Source: Congeria kusceri | Lineage: Eukaryota; Mollusca; Bivalvia; Myida; Dreissenidae | Assembly (NCBI GenBank): GCA_027627225.1 | Contig: CM051033.1 | Coordinates: forward strand, 13,130,058 to 13,194,057 | Length of the DNA stretch: 64,000 nucleotides | Direction of reading: 5' to 3' | The notes under the pieces: model-generated | Told to the model about the DNA's origin: nothing | What the model saw: the letters and a program-made list of their open reading frames with translations, nothing else | Databases searched by the model: none | Program-made: the position numbers and the translations under genes | In this document: piece by piece, positions 1 to 11,900 of the stretch | Position numbering within the stretch: the stretch's first letter is position 1 | How the letters are laid out: each line of letters opens with the position of its first letter

Positions 1-785
1 TTATTATTTTGATTTTTAACAATATTATTGTCTACTCTTTGCAGATTGACAAACAAACTGTACACAGTACGTTTAACGGTTATTATGCAACAAAACACAA
101 AAATAGCGATTTCAGTATCTAAACAACCTATGCCTTCATCATGTATAAATTTGCGTTTTTTAAATAAAATAAATAAAAAGTTGTTTTTAGTAAAATGATT
201 TTGCTAAGTAACTCTAAGCTAACATTCTTCTGGCGACTAAAAGTACGAAAATAAGGTATCATCACAGAAAGTTTGAGCGTAATTCCGATGTTTATGACAG
301 CAACTTCTTATTTGAATTCCATACACATTTGTGTTTAACTTTAAAGCTTTTTTCGGTGCAGATATTCTTGTTGTGTGCTAAATATTATACGGTGCTTGAA
401 TAGGCTTCGCTTTAATCTTGAAATATAATGTAACAAAACAACTTTCTTTTCAATTACTGTTTACACAATATTACAATAACTAAAGATGATGTCACTCCTC
501 ATAAATGTTATAATTGATGTTGTACTAAGGGGATTAAGTAAGTGATTTGTTTATTATTGTGTCATGTGTTTAAACAATGACAATGTTCAAGATAACTTCA
601 TATAATCAACGAAACAAATAACACCCGACCCAATGGGTCTATTTGTCACCAGGAAATAGATATGATGTGATAATTATGTACATAATAGGGTGAGTATCTA
701 TAATAAAACAGACATAGATATATACATTTTGAAATTTTTTTACACAATTCAGAGTAAGTAATTAACTAAGCCAACAGAAGAGTCT
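1..785. other. AT-rich sequence with no gene seen
   Basis: No open frame with protein-like composition, no splice-bounded exon and no clear repeat was found here. It is ordinary AT-rich non-coding sequence. Confidence 0.5.
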
Positions 786-822
786 AGTCCAGCGCTCTAC
801 CAACTGAGCTAGCCGGCCCCGA
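786..822 (-). repeat. tRNA-like 5' half, probable SINE head
   Basis: Read on the minus strand from 822, the sequence has the 5' half of a tRNA, with an A-box core (TAGCTCAGTTGGTAGAGCG). The anticodon arm, B box and acceptor 3' strand do not follow. It is therefore a tRNA-derived SINE head or a broken tRNA copy, not a working tRNA gene. Confidence 0.5.
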
Positions 823-1170
823 CATTAGTGTCCGAACAATCCATTGAGAAATCAAAACAAATAGAATAAAAAGTATAGCTTTAACAACATATATTAACCA
901 ATATGTAAGGCATATACATGCTAACATTTCACTGCAAGCTTTCTACAGGCATGTCATAAAAAGTTATCATGAAGTATATTTTACAAAACACAATAGAACA
1001 ATGTAAGATTTGTTATGCTAAAAGATTATAAATAAGTTAATGTCACAAACTTTTAAACAAGTTTACTGTCACAGGTTGCAAAACGTAGGGTTAGTAGGAC
1101 ACTTATGACTAAAGGTAGGTAAGAGATAGGGCTGTAATCAAAGTAGGAAAAATTATGGCTAGCATTCTGC

Positions 1171-1497
1171 AGGGATCTGAAAATCCTATGCCCGACTTGT
1201 TCGACGCGGGTAATTTTACTGTCGGACAAGTGAATTTTTCATGTCTACATGGACAAGTACAATTTCAGGGTGTAAAGTGATGTTTAAGTTGGAAGTTAAT
1301 TATCATATTATTATATCCTTATACATTTGAATGAGAAATTGTGTTTTATTTATAATTTAATGAAACAAATCATCAGGAAGGCCTGGAAAAAAACTATATT
1401 TTTGTTTGGAGAAGTGACTGTTGATTGCGGACAAGTAGATTTTTGCAATGAACTTGACCATGGACAAGTAAACATATTTGATATTTTCACACCCCTG
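1171..1497. mobile_element. hAT-type MITE with 8-bp target duplication
   Basis: The element begins AGGGATCTGAAAAT and ends with the near complement ATTTTCACACCCCTG. It is flanked by CATTCTGC at 1163-1170 and 1498-1505, an 8-bp duplication typical of hAT transposition. Inside are repeated GGACAAGT words. No transposase is present; the 62-residue frame at 1327-1515 crosses the element end and is not a gene. A truncated relative lies near 53715-53825. Confidence 0.7.
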
Positions 1498-1819
1498 CAT
1501 TCTGCCTGTCACTAGTTATTGCAACAAGTTGGTGTTCCTTTCTTCTCTCCTTCAAACTAAGCACTACCTTGACATAAAGCATTTTACACAATGGTAAAGC
1601 AGCACATAGTCTGCTTAAATGTATTGCCCATCAAAGGTGCAACGTAGGAATCCCTTATTCTTGTGACTCACTCCATCGGACTAGGAAGCAATAGGATATC
1701 CAGCACTTTAAACATCTTTGGTAAACAGCACTTCTCTAATCAACACAAAGCAGTCGGCATTAATTCTCTGCCCATCACTGTGGCCCAATGTGAGTTCAAC
1801 GTCAATGCTAGTCCCTCGC

Positions 1820-2035
1820 TCACACCAGAGAGCACCAGGACATCCAGCCCTGACCTTGACCCTCCACGCTGGCCCGCCGGGAACCGGAATGGCTGCTCCC
1901 ATCATCCTCTGTCTCGGAGAATTCCGTCTCTGATTCCACGTCCGAGTTCTGGGCGAACTGAGCCAGTTGTGGGACAACGGTGGCCGGGACCACATTTGCG
2001 CCACTATGGGATATAACGATACGTTGTATGTAATC
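1820..2035 (-). CDS. Candidate exon of an unrecognised gene or pseudogene
   Basis: On the minus strand an acceptor-like site ending in CAG sits just before 2035. It is followed by 71 codons with good protein composition: a hydrophobic start (VVPATVVPQLAQFAQ), then an acidic serine-rich run (DVESETEFSETEDDGSSHS), then a stop at 1820. The stretch is much more GC-rich than its surroundings. Another minus frame stays open across the same DNA to 1708, so the end may be frameshifted. The exon lies 0.9 kb beyond the stop of the WD40 gene on the same strand and would belong to a separate gene or a processed remnant. I do not recognise the family. Confidence 0.35.
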   Translation of the reverse strand, partial: DYIQRIVISHSGANVVPATVVPQLAQFAQNSDVESETEFSETEDDGSSHSGSRRASVEGQGQGWMSWCSLV

Positions 2036-2573
2036 CTGAATGTAATTCTGTATGATGAAAAATCTGATTCATGAAAGGGGCATGGTGTTGGAAAAAATGC
2101 TACGATAAAGATCTGGGATGAGTTGCTCAACGCTTTAATTGTCAATTAAGCAAACAGCCTGTTAACTTAAGATTTAAATAAAATAAATACTACAAGCAAC
2201 TTGCTTATCAAACATTTTGTTTAATTATTTTGCATAACAATTTATATAGAATAAACATACACTTTAAAATTTTTGTGTTTAATTTACATAAATAGCTCCA
2301 TCCAAAATGTAATGGCTGTCAGCTGAAATGGCCATTTAAGTTTTCAGCAGCTCGGCCCTGAATACTAACAGTTACTAAAATTGTTATTTTTTCATTAATT
2401 TGTTTCATGTCAGAATTTTAACAGCAAATTATTGGCAGCATGACACAGTTGGTTCACAACACTTTCAACAAACATTTAACATCATCTAATGATCTGCTCA
2501 ATATTTAACACTAATTTCAAACCAAATAAACAGACACGTACAATTTGCTCCTTGAGCATAAAATGCAGCAGCC

Positions 2574-2755
2574 AGGGCTCACTCTGCCATTCACTAAATT
2601 AGCCAATGGCTACAAATTTCATTATTTGGCTAAAGAAATTTTCATTTGGCTACAACTTTTTTTCATATTACCCTATAAAATGCCTCAAATGAGTAGAAAT
2701 TCAACGTCAAATGGTAAATTTGGCTAAAGAAAATTTTATGCCAGGGTGAGCCCTG
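2574..2755. mobile_element. Short hAT-like MITE (CAGGGCTCAC ends)
   Basis: The ends AGGGCTCACTCTGCC and GCCAGGGTGAGCCCTG are inverted copies, flanked by AGCAGCC at 2567-2573 and 2756-2762. The body carries repeated TTTGGCTAAAGAAA words. A diverged relative lies at 12190-12350, inside the WD40 gene. The element sits about 200 bp downstream of the WD40 stop codon and may fall in the 3' UTR. Confidence 0.65.
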
Positions 2756-2952
2756 AGCAGCCCTAAAATAGATTGAAACTTTTGCATAAAACAGTTTGTC
2801 TGACATACATTAAATGTATTTTACAACTTCCACACTATTTACAATAGCTTATAGACTGAACATAATAATAATATGTGGGAACATTCTTGTATCATTTGAA
2901 ATGAAAATTATTTCACCTAATATAACTAATACTGAGTGATGAACCAATCATC

Positions 2953-5900
2953 TCACCTTTTCTTGGCAACCTTTCTCCAAACAAGAAGATCAACTCCTGC
3001 AGTTGCTATGGTGATGACCCCTGCCTCTGTCACATGACAACACAGGTCAAGAATTCTGCCAGTCTCCCCATCATCAATGGTGGCAAGATAGAGGGCCTCC
3101 GTAGAAATTTGAAACACTGTGAACATATTTTTTATTGTTATAGCAAATAGGCAGTGTCACCACGTAGGCTGGAAAAATATTTGTTTTGAATTAAACAAAC
3201 AGTACTGTAAAATATATATATTTGGCAAAGGAGTAAACATAGTCAATGTAATATCTGTCCGGAAATATATATTATTATTATTATTATTGTGTTAATCATA
3301 TAATAACATTAAAATGGAATAGCTGGATTGTTGAATATGTCATTACATATCCACAATGAATTTGAACTTATTTTGGGAATTGCGTTTCTATATTCTGGAC
3401 TAAAAAGTCAAATGAAAAAAGTGTTACAATATTCCAAGTACAATCTGTTAACAATCTATAAATCAAAATTTAGCTTGTCCAAATATAAGCGCTTGCGAAA
3501 CCTATAATTTATCAAAGGAGTAAACATAGTCAATGTAATATCTGTCCGGAAATATATATTATTATTATTATTATTGTGTTAATCATATAATAACATTAAA
3601 GTGGAATAGCTGGATTGTTGAATATGTCATTACATATCCACAATGAATTTGAAGTTATTTTGGGAATTGTGTTTCTATATTCTGGACTAAAAAGTCAAAT
3701 GAAAAAAGTGTTACAATATTCCAAGTACAATCTGTTAACAATCTATAAATCAAAATTTAGCTTGTCCAAATATAAGCGCTTGCGAAACCAATAATTTAAC
3801 AAAGAAATCTTAGTGTAGTGAGTTATATGTTACCATTCAGATACCCTCGCCCAGTGTCCAGGTCATAAGCAGAGGTCAGCATGACATCTCCACATGTACA
3901 CAGGGCCTCCGTCATACCACACTCGCCCTTGTGGTTGGCTAGCCTCTTCACCAGTCCTAGAATGGTTAGGAAAAGCAACATTCTAATATTTCAACTGGTT
4001 TTATTTTCTTGACAATATTTTTATAATGAACAATGTATTGTTATTTCGTTCATTCAATTGTTTACATGAAAGTTCAATAAGAAAGCGGTATTTTAGCCAG
4101 TTTTAGTTTCTTGTTAATAAATTTTTATAAAAAAATGTTTTGAATGTAAGTTTAAAGAACCTTTCTTTAATACAGTAGTTAAGCCTTCCAATAAACAACA
4201 TTTATCAATGTATTCTAATTACTAGGGATGGCATCAAATACCAAAATCAATATTTGACTATTCGCTTTTTCATTCAATAGAATATTCCAACATTCACATA
4301 GATTTATATTAACAACTAAAAGTCTTTTATTAAGTGTTTAAAAAAAAAAAATACAGGTTTTTGACTGGACTTTTTAATCTACAATGTTTGCAATAATCCA
4401 CAATGCACATATTTCTTATAAAGTTTGAAACGTGTTGATAAGCATATGTTTATCAGCAAATTTGAGCCACATTTCTCGGCTATAATTTATCAGCAAATTT
4501 GAGCCACATTTCTCGGCTATAATGTGCTAAATGTGTGATCCCACTTCTGTACTAATTTTTGTTAATCTTTTCATAAGTTTAAATACCATTTAAGTGAAAC
4601 TTTATGGCTTCAAATTGTCCGGTATATTGTGTATCACTGGTGACTATACAATTGACCGCTGACACTGACCCATATATTCAATATCCCTGTCTGATAGACG
4701 ACACGGGGTCAATTGAAAGCCGGTATAATCTACTGGTGATACTGCTTTTAAGTTGAAAGAAAACTACTTTCTACATATCTGTAACTTCTTCTTTCAATAA
4801 AAGCAATATAAATTAGCGAATATTTGAATAGTTCTGCAATCCCTACTAATTACATCCATATGGAACAAGCTGTAGTTAGTTTCAAAGATCTTTCTTATAA
4901 GACACCAAGTACTGGTTCTACCCAGGAAATGGACTCAAAGGTGTCCCAATATGCCTATGCTTTTGACACAGTCAAGCTTAAATATTAAATTAATGGGTTT
5001 AAGGACGATTTCTATAATTGTTTTCCTTCTGTTACAATTTTTCATTTTCACATATTTTGCAGATCTTTTAATGCCTAACACAATGAAACCTTCAAAAACA
5101 GGGGTCACCAAATTAGATTTTTTGGAAAAAGCATGTAAATGACCTACCCGTAAATGCTTTTTATAAATTACTTTTGTTGTTTATATTTTAGCAAAAAAAT
5201 AGTATTGACCATTGACTGATACAAACATGACAACATTCTATTTGTTGAAATGGCTAATTGTAAGTAAGCAATCCGTTACATGGTGAAAAAATAATAATAT
5301 CTTTGCCCAAAATGCTTTTTCATCCATTTTTTGCGAACAAAAATCTACATTTTGTATTCATATAAAAGCTTCGTTTTGACTATAGAAAAAAACTGTTCCA
5401 TGAAAAGTCCTCAATTTTCTTTTTTTAATACAGACTTTATATGCTTAATATACTGGAAAAAAGAAAACATGGGGTCACCGTGCTGGTTTTAGAAAAAAAA
5501 GAGTTTATATGTGCATACAGGATATTTTTCTGTAAAAAACAGGATTGAATGACAGTCATTATTTATAACAATACACTTATTAGAGTTAATAGATATATGT
5601 TATATATGATTATTTTAGTAACAGCAGTTGATTATCACTATGTAAAAAAGTTATTACAGCCAAAACACTTTCATATTAATCGCTAACATGTTCATAGCCA
5701 TATGCGAGTTCAATGTTCAGACTGCGTGTTCCTACTTTCGTTTTCAGTGTATTAACAAACTTACACAAATAATCAAGTCACAAAACACTCCTACTATAAT
5801 CATGGCAATTATTATGAATATATTGATTGTAGTTGATAATTACAGTGGACAGAATATTTAATAAATATTAGTATCTGTCAAGACACTTCACATTTTGAAG

Positions 5901-8900
5901 ATTTAAATCAACTCCACTGATACGCGAAAAGATGCGCAGAAAAAAGTACCGAAAACGTCTTTAAGCTAAACAAAACCAACAAGCCAGTCATATACTATAC
6001 CTTGTCTCCAAGACAAGATTTTCACGTTAACGCCATCATCGCCGTAGTACAGGTTGTCTCCCCTGCTCAAGAGTGATCGGACGTGCCTCAAGGGTACAGT
6101 GTGTCCTGCCACGTCACGCATCGTCTCCGACACAAACACACAGAGCAGCTTCTTGTCTCTCACTTCAAACACCTTTATTTCCCCTTCAATACCGCAGGAG
6201 GAACAAATGTTCTTGCCTGACACCTGTGAAAATATATTTCTAACATGTTCGACTACTGGTATAACCCTTCTCGAACAAGTGTTTTTAATACGCATTTAAT
6301 TCGTATTAAACGCTGCGGCATTGGCACCGCATTTTTTCGTATTTAAGTGCATTAAATACACTTTTAGTACACTGTACTTTTTCTGAATTTTTTACAAAAA
6401 GTGTATGAATGCACTGGAAAATACACTTAAAATACACTTGAAATACACTCGAGTGTATTTTTTGAAGATGTACTGTATTTTTCAAGGAGAAAAATACAAT
6501 TTAAATGCACTAAGTGTGTTAATGCAGGAAAAATGCAGAAAATATACACTTTATTTCAGTAATAAGTGTATTTTTTCTGCATTTTCAAGTGTATTAAACG
6601 CGTATTAAACACAGAAAAAATAAGGTGTCAATACTGCAGCTTTTAATACGCATTCAATGCTTATTACATACACTTTTTCAAGAAGGGAAGTGTTAGACAG
6701 GTTTTGCTTGTTTTATAAACATTGTCTATAGGAGAAAAAAATGTATAGTGTAGAATAAGATACCTGTAATAATGTTTCATATCTCAACTAATAATTTCTA
6801 TGAACATACAGTAAAGCCTCAAAAGGTTTGTCCAAACACATCTATACCTGGATGGTTTTTGTGAGTGATTAATTGCACGCATTCAACATTTTGATTTATC
6901 ATGATCATAGTTTGTCCCGCCATCTGGTTTTAAAGTCTTGTGAATACCAAAGTATACATACACACAGTCCAGTGACGGCCTCGGAATGTGCATGTTCTGA
7001 TGCTACCATCTCCTTGGTAACCACATCCCAGAGTTCCACCTTCCCACCGCCTAAACACAAATATGTGCATAAAACTCTGAAAGCATTGTTGGAACTTGCA
7101 GCAATTATTTCACAGCTTTGGGAATGAGTCAGCTACCAATCAGGGAATTCACACCATGAAATCTTGCTACAGGAAAACTGTTATTAATACATGTTAATTA
7201 CTTAAACATACGGTATATTGATTTAACTCAGTATTTAATAGTGTTTATCCATAATCAATTAAGTCATTTCATAATGTACAATTTAAATTCATGTTTACTA
7301 TGTACATGTATTAGGATTATGTCACTTCATATTTAGATTTGAGGCGTGTTGTGGGAAAACCGGTCTTAATGCATGTGCGTAAAGTGTCATCCCGGATTAG
7401 CCTGTGCAGTCCGCACAGGCTAATCCAGGATGGCACACTCTGTCTACAGTGGATTTATGTTTAAACAGAGACTTCCTTGAAACAGAAAATGTCCGCACAG
7501 GCTAATCCAGGATGGCACAATCTGCCTACAGTGGATTTATGTTTAACAGCGACTTCCTTGAAACAGAAAATACCATAAAAGCGGAAAGTGTCGTCCTGGA
7601 TTAATCGTTACGCACATGTATTAAGACCGGTTTTCCCACGACACGCCTCATATTTTTTTCTTTTCAATTGGGAATAATTAACTATTTAGGGGATTGGGAA
7701 TGGGTCCATTACCAGACCCTGTCAAATAAAAATAACAAAAACCACTGGCACAAGTTTTGTTGGTATTACCATTTATATTACCATTTATATTACCACTTAT
7801 ATTACCATTTATATTACCACTTATATTACCATTTATATTACCACTTATATTACCACTTATATTACCACTTATATTACAATTTATATTACCACTTATATTA
7901 CCACTTATATTACCACTTATATTACCATTTATATTACCACTTATATTACCATTTATATTACCATTTATATTACCACTTATATTACCATTTATATTACCAT
8001 TTATATTACCATTTATATTACCACTTATATTACCATTTATATTACCACTTATATTACCATTTTGTTCCTGTTAACACTTTCCATCACTTTTATGCTCGGC
8101 AGCCACCTTCATTACCTTCATACTGGTTTATAAATACACATGTAATGACTTTCACTACTTACAATCTTTTTGTTCAGAAACACTAAGAGGTTAAGTTATA
8201 GTATATATTATGGTAGTGTATATTCATCTGAAGCTGTGACTATCCAATAATACTTTACCTAAAGCTGTGACTATCAAATAATATTTTTACCTAAAGCTGT
8301 GACTATCAAATAATATTTTTACCTGAAGCTGTGACTATCAAATAATATTTTTACCTAAAGCTGTGACTATCCAATAATACTTTACCTAAAGCTGTGACTA
8401 TCAAATAATATTTTTACCTGAAGCTGTGACTATCAAATAATATTTTTACCGGAAGCTGTGACTATCAAATAATATTTTTACCGGAAGCTGTGACTATCAA
8501 ATAATATTTTTACCTAAAGCTGTGACTATCCAATAATACTTTACCTAAAGCTGTGACTATCAAATAATATTTTTACCTAAAGCTGTGACTATCAAATAAT
8601 ATTTTTACCTGAAGCTGTGACTATCAAATAATATTTTTACCTAAAGCTGTGACTATCCAATAATACTTTACCTAAAGCTGTGACTATCAAATAATATTTT
8701 TACCTGAAGCTGTGACTATCAAATAATATTTTTACCGGAAGCTGTGACTATCAAATAATATTTTTACCTAAAACTGTGACTATCCAATAATACTTTACCT
8801 AAAGCTGTGACTATCAAATAATATTTTTACCTAAAGCTGTGACTATCAAATAATATTTTTACCGGAAGCTGTGACTATCAAATAATATTTTTACCTAAAG

Positions 8901-11900
8901 CTGTGACTATCAAATAATATGTTACCTAAAGCTGTGACTATCAAATAATATTTTTACCGGAAGCTGTGACTATCAAATAATATTTTTATCTAAAGCTGTG
9001 ACTATCGACTAATATTGTTACCTGAAGCTGTGATTATCAAATAATATTTTTACCTAAAGCTGTGACTATCAAATAATATTTTTACCTGAAGCTGTGACTA
9101 TCAAATAATAGTTTTACCTGAAGCAGTGATGATCAAGCCATCTTCTGGGTAGAAACATATTTTGGTGATAGGGCTGTACGTGTAGATGGACTGTAACTGC
9201 TCACCTGTCAATGGTAGGAAGAAGACAAGTTTTCACTTCGTTATTGTATTTTGGGGAAAACGGTCACTTCGTAACACATATATATGACAATACCATGTAA
9301 ATGACTGACACCCATATTTCTATGCTTTTTTTGCTTTTTTGTAATTGTAAAACCAATGGAAAAACTTGATTTTAAATTAATTGTTAGATCTATATATTTA
9401 AAGACAAGTGCTGTCACTATCAATGTATGGAGAGCCCCCAAAGGCTCTTTCAGTAGGTGCCACATTGACACCAAAATGAATCTTTGTAAATAAAAGTTAC
9501 TTCAGTCAAAATGGATTCTCTAGAAAAAAACCTAAGAAAAACTTTAACCAAAATTTCTAAGTAAAAAAAAGGCATAAATCTGCCAAAATACAAAACAGAG
9601 TTTTGGGGGTTGCTTTCCTTGGTAGAGACGTTGATAGTAAAAAAGTATTTTAAGTTTCAAGTACATACCTTTGATAGTATTCAAGCTATTGGACTTTATG
9701 AAAAACTTGAACCAAACTTTCTATGTTAAAAAAGGGGCATAAATCTGTCAAAATACAAAACAGAGTTATGGGGGTTGCTTTTCCTGGTGGAGACATAAAT
9801 AGTAAAGAAGTATTTTAAGTTTCAAGTAAATATCTTTGTTACTATTAAAGATATTTGAATTTATAAAGAACTTTAACCTTGGCCGGACGGACAAACCGAC
9901 GTATGGACGCACGGTTCGATCTTAATATGGCCTCCTTTGGGGGCATAAAAAAGAGCGGCAAAGAAATCTTGAAATCAAAACAAAATAGTTTCTCCACCCA
10001 TATCCTTACCAGTGTTTGCAGACCAGACTTTCAGATAACAGTCAGTGGAAGCACTGAAGATCAAGTGGTCAGATTCCGATATCTCAAAAGCAGCGCCTGA
10101 AAGGAAATCAGTGTATATCTACGAAAGTGATTCTAATCATGGAGAACATTTTTAATGACAATGATACAATACAACATGTAAAACTCCAACACAAATATAT
10201 TCAAACACATGATAATAGATGATGTCTTCTGAAATACTGTAACAAATAACTTACACTCACTGTTTATTATAATACCAGAAACATTTAAACAGCCAACATT
10301 TGACCACGTCAATAACTATGGTAAGGCTTTAACAGATATTAAAAACATTCAAACAACAAAATGTTAATTTGAACTATTGAAACAATGCAAAAAATATTCA
10401 GAGATATATCCATGTTTAGTGGACATAAATGTTAATCAGTTAAAAGCCAAATTTAAAAAATATATATATTTGTAATTTGGCTAAAGTATTTAATTTTCCT
10501 CAATATAAACACATTATTATTATAAATCTACTACAATGAACAGGATAAAAATACCATTCCAGCAAAGCCATATTTAAAAAAAAAAAACAACATAGTTCCC
10601 ATGAGTGGACTCTGTGTAACAATACGGTGTTGCAAATACAATTATTTCTATGCTATAAACAGACCCATGTTTAGCACCTCCTTGTAGGGTTTCACCAGGA
10701 CATCAGTGATGGAGCCGGTGTGGCCCCCGAGACTTCTCAGCTCCCTCAGGGTGTCCATACACCAGATCTTCACCGTCGTGTCACGGCTGTTGATAGAAAC
10801 CACAAAAACTACAAGTACTTTCTATTGATTAAATGGTAACCTAGACAGGTGTCCAAAGGACACAGGTGCCCCCACATTCCGCTGGTTGTCACAAAACCCT
10901 ATGCAATTACAATACCCAGATGCAAAAGTTCAAATGCTGATGAATATGTGATATTTTATATGTGATGACAAACGTACCACGGCAAATCTATATGCCCCCC
11001 TTTGAAAATTGTGACCATCTGCATCAGAACTATAGAAATAAACACAGTTATTGTGATTTGCTACAATAGCAAACATGGCTTACCAAAGAAGTTTCAATTT
11101 GTTTCCAATTTGTGACCTGGACAATATTTAGTAGGCACAAATATGAGCAAACCCTCAGGCACTGTCATTGTGTCCCAACCAACATACAGGCTTTCAGCAT
11201 GATGTGGAGTAGACTAACACATAAAACCAGGTACAATACCAGTGTCAGTCTGAAAATTACTGTGGATCATTTATTGTTCTTGAAAAAAGAATCTATATTG
11301 AAAGACCAACAATTTAGGGACATTTCGTTTTTTTAGGGACCTATCAGCCAGCAGATGGTGTTATTAATGGAACATAGTCTAATACCAGTTCAGTGCTGCA
11401 ATATTTGTAAACAAACAATTAAATTGGTCATAGAAAATTACTTTTCTTACCTAGCGGACACTATCAGCTTTTCGCAAATATCAGTTGCCATGGTGATGTC
11501 ATTATGACCTTCAAGGGCTGTAACACTGAAAACTGAGCTTCTCCAGTACTCAGCCACACTGTTGTGTGGTTTACCTGAAGAAAATGAAAACTGTATTACT
11601 TTGAAAATATACTGAAAACATACATTACTTTTCTAAACATGCAAACCTACTTACTCCGAGTTATAGATATGGGAAAAAACATTATACTGCACTGTAAAAA
11701 AAAATGCATTTTTTTCACAGTTTTGGGAATGTGTCTGCAATTTTTTCACAGTTTTGGGAATGTCTGCAGTTTTTTCACCATTTTGGAAATTTGTCTGCAA
11801 TTTTTTCACCGTTTTGGAAATGTGTATGCAATTTTTTTTCACAGTTTTGGGAATGTGTCTGCAATTTTTTCACAGTTTTGGAAATGTGTCTGCAAGTTTT

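Noticed and set aside
1708..2145. 145-residue minus-strand frame
   Set aside because: Its composition (Arg/Pro/Gly-rich then ordinary) is less protein-like than the overlapping frame at 1820-2035; retained only as the shifted alternative there.
7668..8186. 172-residue plus-strand frame of YYHL repeats
   Set aside because: It is a translation of the 12-bp minisatellite in an intron; two frames are open at once and there is no start or splice support.
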